From the NCBI RefSeq assembly GCF_040096455.1, contig NZ_JBBMER010000006.1, positions 1-64,000 on the forward strand: a stretch of DNA of 64,000 bases, given 5' to 3'. The first letter of the stretch is position 1; each line of letters opens with the position of its first letter. Source of the stretch: Lachnospira rogosae. Lineage in GTDB: Bacteria; Bacillota; Clostridia; Lachnospirales; Lachnospiraceae. Below the pieces are notes generated by a model. The model was not told where the DNA came from, ran no database searches, and saw only the letters and a program-made list of their open reading frames with translations. Made by a program: the position numbers and the translations under genes. Below are positions 61,437-64,000 of this stretch, in pieces.

Positions 61437-61847
61437 GTGATTACATTTAATAAGAGTGATTTTGATACAATACTTGAATATGCTAAGAAGAATCTTCCAG
61501 AGGAGGCTTGTGGTCTTATTGGAGGAACAACAGAAAATGGGGATAAGCACATAAAAAAGATATATCTTCTTACTAATATTGACCATTCCAATGAGCATTT
61601 TTCAATGGATCCTAAGGAACAGTTAGCGGCAGTTAAAGATATGAGAGCTAATGGTTTAGTTCCTCTTGGCAACTGGCATTCACATCCAGAGTCACCATCA
61701 AGACCATCTGATGAGGATAAGAGACTTGCATATGACAGCAAAGCAAGTTATATGATACTTTCACTTATGAATATAGATGAACCAGTGCTTAATTCATTCC
61801 ATATTGAAGGCAATGTATCAAATAAAGAAGATCTGAGAATAATATGA
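61437..61847 (+). CDS. JAMM/MPN+ metalloprotease (Mec+/HcyD type)
   Basis: 136-residue zinc peptidase with the complete JAMM motif: Glu in EEACGLIGG (near 22) and HSHPESPSRPSDED (H81, H83, then Ser and Asp). Small stand-alone prokaryotic members cut C-terminal residues from ubiquitin-like sulfur carriers; the target here is probably the GGGQR end of the carrier at 60272. The start is GTG at 61437, 9 bp after AAGGAGG; it follows the E1-like gene by 42 bp. Confidence 0.92.
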   Translation: MITFNKSDFDTILEYAKKNLPEEACGLIGGTTENGDKHIKKIYLLTNIDHSNEHFSMDPKEQLAAVKDMRANGLVPLGNWHSHPESPSRPSDEDKRLAYDSKASYMILSLMNIDEPVLNSFHIEGNVSNKEDLRII

Positions 61848-61856
61848 TAAAGCATT

Positions 61857-61980
61857 GAGCCGTGCCGTAATAAACTATTAACCATTGCTGTGCTTGCACA
61901 AAGCGATGGTTAATAGTTTATTACGATAGGGCGAAAGCCCGGCAGTTCCATAAAGCTTTGCTTTATGGAACGTGCACGGC
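61857..61980. repeat. Structured multi-stem element, copy 2
   Basis: Same layout as 46091-46214. Closing stem GCCGTGC (61859-61865) with GCACGGC (61974-61980). Arm A GTAATAAACTATTAACCAT (61867-61885) pairs perfectly with 61906-61924, capped by the conserved GTGCTTGCACAAAGC. Arm B GGGC-GAAA-GCCC (61929-61940). Arm C GTTCCATAAAGC (61945-61956) with 61960-61971, perfect. Different stem sequences in the two copies, same folding. Begins 9 bp after the JAMM gene. Confidence 0.8.
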
Positions 61981-62051
61981 GAAAAAGGCGTTGTGCACGG
62001 CGAAAAGCCGGCGTGCATGGCGAAGAAGGCATTGTGCACGGCGAAGAAGCG
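61972..62051. repeat. Four-copy 20-21 bp tandem repeat before trxB
   Basis: GTGCACGGCGAAAAAGGCGTT (61972) and its variants recur at 61993, 62013 (GTGCATGG) and 62034. The first copy is the 3' end of the structured element, so that end has been amplified. High G+C against an AT-rich background; it lies in the untranslated leader of trxB. Confidence 0.8.
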
Positions 62052-62091
62052 AATAAATAGTGGTTCAGTGCGATAGGAATGGAGATTTATT

Positions 62092-63003
62092 ATGAGTAAT
62101 CTAACGGATATTTCAGATGTTATTATTATAGGAAGTGGTCCGGCAGGACTATCTGCTGCTATATATGTTGTCAGGGCTGGATTATCAGTTACTGTTATAG
62201 AGAAAGAATTTATGGGAACAGGACAGATAGCTGACAGCAGTAAGGTAGACAATTATCTTGGTATTCCAGCAATAAGCGGTTATGACCTGGGTGAAAGTTT
62301 CAGGGAACACGCACTTTCGCTTGGAGTAACAATAGAAGATAATAATGTTACCAGACTTACCACTGTTGATGACATATGGGAATTAGAGTTATCAGACGGA
62401 AGCACTAAGAAAGCCCAATGCGTAATATATGCGGCTGGCTGTAGCCATAAAAAGTTACAGGCAGAGAATGAAGAACAGTATACAGGCAAAGGAATATCAT
62501 ATTGTGCCGTATGTGACGGAGCATTTTATAAGGATAAAGATGTCGCAGTAGTAGGTGGCGGTGACACAGCACTTTCTGATGCACTTTATCTTTCAGATAT
62601 ATGTGCCAACGTATATATTATACACAGAAGGGAAGAATTCCGTGGAGCGGCTTCACTTCTTGCAAAGTTAAAGGAACGTACGAATGTGCACATATGCACT
62701 AACAGAACAGTAAAGAAAGTGGAAGGCAGTAATAATCTTGAGAGGATAATACTTGATAATGATACAGGCATTGACGTTAATGGATTATTTGTTGCCGTTG
62801 GAATGAGCCCACAGACAGAGCTTCTTAAGGGTATTGCAGAACTTGATAATTCAGGATATGTAATAGCAGGTGAAGATTGTGTTACATCAGCCAGAGGTTT
62901 ATTCGTGGCAGGTGATGTCAGAACGAAAATATTAAGACAAGTAATAACAGCCGCAGCAGATGGTGCTATGGCAGCAACACAGGCAGTACAGTACCTTAGA
63001 TAA
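62092..63003 (+). CDS. trxB: Thioredoxin reductase
   Basis: NADPH/FAD disulfide reductase, 303 residues. FAD motif IIIGSGPAGLSAAIYVVRAG (near 11-30), NADPH motif VVGGGDTALSDALYL, redox pair in CAVCDGAF (C138, C141) and FVAGDVRTKILRQVITAAAD near the end. GGAG precedes the ATG. It closes the sulfur cluster; its partner is probably the thioredoxin at 59903. Confidence 0.95.
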   Translation: MSNLTDISDVIIIGSGPAGLSAAIYVVRAGLSVTVIEKEFMGTGQIADSSKVDNYLGIPAISGYDLGESFREHALSLGVTIEDNNVTRLTTVDDIWELELSDGSTKKAQCVIYAAGCSHKKLQAENEEQYTGKGISYCAVCDGAFYKDKDVAVVGGGDTALSDALYLSDICANVYIIHRREEFRGAASLLAKLKERTNVHICTNRTVKKVEGSNNLERIILDNDTGIDVNGLFVAVGMSPQTELLKGIAELDNSGYVIAGEDCVTSARGLFVAGDVRTKILRQVITAAADGAMAATQAVQYLR

Positions 63004-63018
63004 AAGGTATGTACTGCC
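62982..63018 (+). terminator. Hairpin overlapping the trxB stop codon
   Basis: GGCAGTAC (62982-62989) with GTACTGCC (63011-63018), plus TACCTT/AAGGTA inside. It spans the stop codon; only a weak ATTTT follows, so terminator function is tentative. Confidence 0.5.
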
Positions 63019-63110
63019 TGCTGGCATTTTCATATAAGTATAGTTTAGCTGTGTATATTTATATAATATGTATTTATTATATATTTATTGTATCTATTAT
63101 ATCTAGTTAT

Positions 63111-64000
63111 TTAGTGCGTTATAGCTTCATATATATAATCAAGAACCTTTATGTTATCTTTTTCGTGTAAAATGTCGTGGCGCATATTATTAAATATCAC
63201 GATATCTTTTATATTAAATCCCTGTTTAGTCATTAAATTTACGGTAGTTTTAATATTTTTTCCATACTCACTTACAGCATCATCACTGCCGCTAAGAATA
63301 TATACAGGTGCCAAGCTTGCTGTCTTAGCCTTTTTAGATACACAGTTAATCATTCCTGATAATAGTTCATACATAAGGCTTGCTGTAATCTGTGCTGGAA
63401 TATGAGGGTCGTTAAGATATTTATCACGTTCTTCTTCATTATAGAGAAGCCAGTCTGCACGCGATGTAGCATTTTTAATCTTATTATTGTACATTCCAAA
63501 TGCAATGAACTGTATAAGCGGACTGCAATTCTGTCCGTTAGCCTGCATACAGGCGTGGTCGATATAACTTCTTATTGCTTTGAGAATAAAACGTGGCTGA
63601 GAACCAGTTCCGATAAGGAAACATCCGTCAATCTTAGTCCTTAAGTGAGGAGATAAAAGCATATCCCTTACGATGAATGAGCCCATAGAGAAACCAACAA
63701 TATAATAAGGAAGTTTAGGGTAGCGTTTCTTCATTTCGGTGTAGCAGGTATGAACGTCTTTAACCACATATTCCCAGCTTCCTTTCTTGCCAAGATATGC
63801 TTTCCTGCTGCCATTCTGTAGTGAGTGGCCGTGTCCTATAATGTCAATACCGCATACAACGTATCCTTTGCTTGTAAAATACTGGGCAACTTTGTCATAT
63901 CTTCCCATATATTCTGTTATTCCGTGTACAAGCTGTATTACGCCGATTGGTTTGCTTTCAGCTTTCCATACAGCTGCCTGTATAGTTGTCTTATTATCCG
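63111..64000 (-). CDS. Alpha/beta hydrolase, lysophospholipase/monoacylglycerol lipase type (5' end outside window)
   Basis: At least 296 residues are readable, and the frame stays open to the window end, so the start lies beyond 64000. The upstream part reads KPIGVIQLVHGITEYMGRYD, the oxyanion-hole HG of the family, followed by GYVVCGIDIIGHGHS and the nucleophile elbow VGFSMGS. The catalytic Asp is in YILSGSDDAVSEYG and the His in NNMRHDILHE. It hydrolyses monoacylglycerol- or lysophospholipid-like esters in related proteins. An internal ATG at 63908 is not the start. Confidence 0.88.
   Translation of the reverse strand, partial: DNKTTIQAAVWKAESKPIGVIQLVHGITEYMGRYDKVAQYFTSKGYVVCGIDIIGHGHSLQNGSRKAYLGKKGSWEYVVKDVHTCYTEMKKRYPKLPYYIVGFSMGSFIVRDMLLSPHLRTKIDGCFLIGTGSQPRFILKAIRSYIDHACMQANGQNCSPLIQFIAFGMYNNKIKNATSRADWLLYNEEERDKYLNDPHIPAQITASLMYELLSGMINCVSKKAKTASLAPVYILSGSDDAVSEYGKNIKTTVNLMTKQGFNIKDIVIFNNMRHDILHEKDNIKVLDYIYEAITH

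Noticed and set aside
61430..61847. Stand-alone deubiquitinase or RadC-like function for the JAMM protein
   Set aside because: It is small and in an operon with a sulfur carrier and E1, which points to carrier processing.

Overview
The window reads as chromosome from an AT-rich, low-GC anaerobic Firmicute, most likely a Lachnospiraceae member of the Lachnospira / [Eubacterium] eligens type. This rests on codon usage, strong AGGAGG-type ribosome sites, the NiaR-type NAD regulator, LrgAB, a CotF-like coat/ferritin-like protein, an agr-type peptide system with a QPKEP signal precursor, and GH25 and InlB-like surface proteins. The species call is an inference. I see no phage, plasmid or transposase genes.

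Layout. 1-5.2 kb: a structured tandem repeat array with promoter-like -10 boxes, then nadC-niaR, a Cof-type phosphatase, gltX and queF. 5.4-18.8 kb: a chemoreceptor, a hemolysin-III family protein, a formate/nitrite transporter, one canonical and one asymmetric pair of ABC exporters, two Nudix proteins (one fused to a pyrophosphatase-like domain), cardiolipin synthase and a nitroreductase. 19-33 kb: MATE exporter (minus), a ThiE-HAD fusion, mnmA plus a cysteine desulfurase (tRNA thiolation), lrgAB, a cytidylate-kinase-like protein, a K+/H+ or Na+/H+ antiporter, YoaK, a UvrD-like helicase, an AI-2E family permease and ldh (minus). 33-46 kb: a GH25 lysozyme, an orphan substrate-binding lipoprotein, a two-domain siroheme synthase, a sulfate ABC transporter (sbp-cysT-cysW-cysA), an AprAB-type APS reductase and ATP sulfurylase cysDN. 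46.5-49.7 kb: a complete agr-type quorum-sensing locus (agrA, agrC, agrD, agrB), including a 47-residue signal precursor and a 21-bp-spaced direct repeat upstream of agrD. 49.8-55.4 kb: a U32-like protein, an HD-domain protein, a CotF-like protein, three small minus-strand proteins (two of 41 and 47 residues), a tRNA-Leu and a secreted InlB-repeat protein. 55.4-57.2 kb: a FecCD/FecE-type importer without its binding protein. 57.4-63 kb: metY, siroheme sulfite reductase, tusA, thioredoxin, a ubiquitin-like sulfur carrier, an E1-like adenylyltransferase, a JAMM protease and thioredoxin reductase. The window ends inside a minus-strand lysophospholipase-like gene.

How it fits together. The two sulfur clusters, about 11 kb apart, form one route: sulfate import (CysPTWA), activation to APS (CysDN), APS reduction to sulfite (AprAB-like), siroheme supply (CysG-like), sulfite reduction, and sulfur incorporation by MetY. 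The second cluster has all the parts of a protein-thiocarboxylate pathway. Its carrier ends in GGGQR, so two residues must be removed to expose the diglycine, and a JAMM protease is encoded beside it. This matches the homocysteine system described in Wolinella succinogenes (HcyS/HcyF/HcyD with MetY), here in a Firmicute and joined to TusA, thioredoxin and thioredoxin reductase. It is the most interesting system in the window.

Non-coding signals are plentiful. Two ~120-bp elements share conserved loops but have different, self-complementary stems, and each directly follows a sulfur gene. There is also the triplicated hairpin/promoter unit before nadC, a 20-21-bp tandem repeat before trxB, long hairpins after queF and around mnmA/nifS, and a promoter followed directly by an intrinsic terminator ahead of the sulfate transporter.
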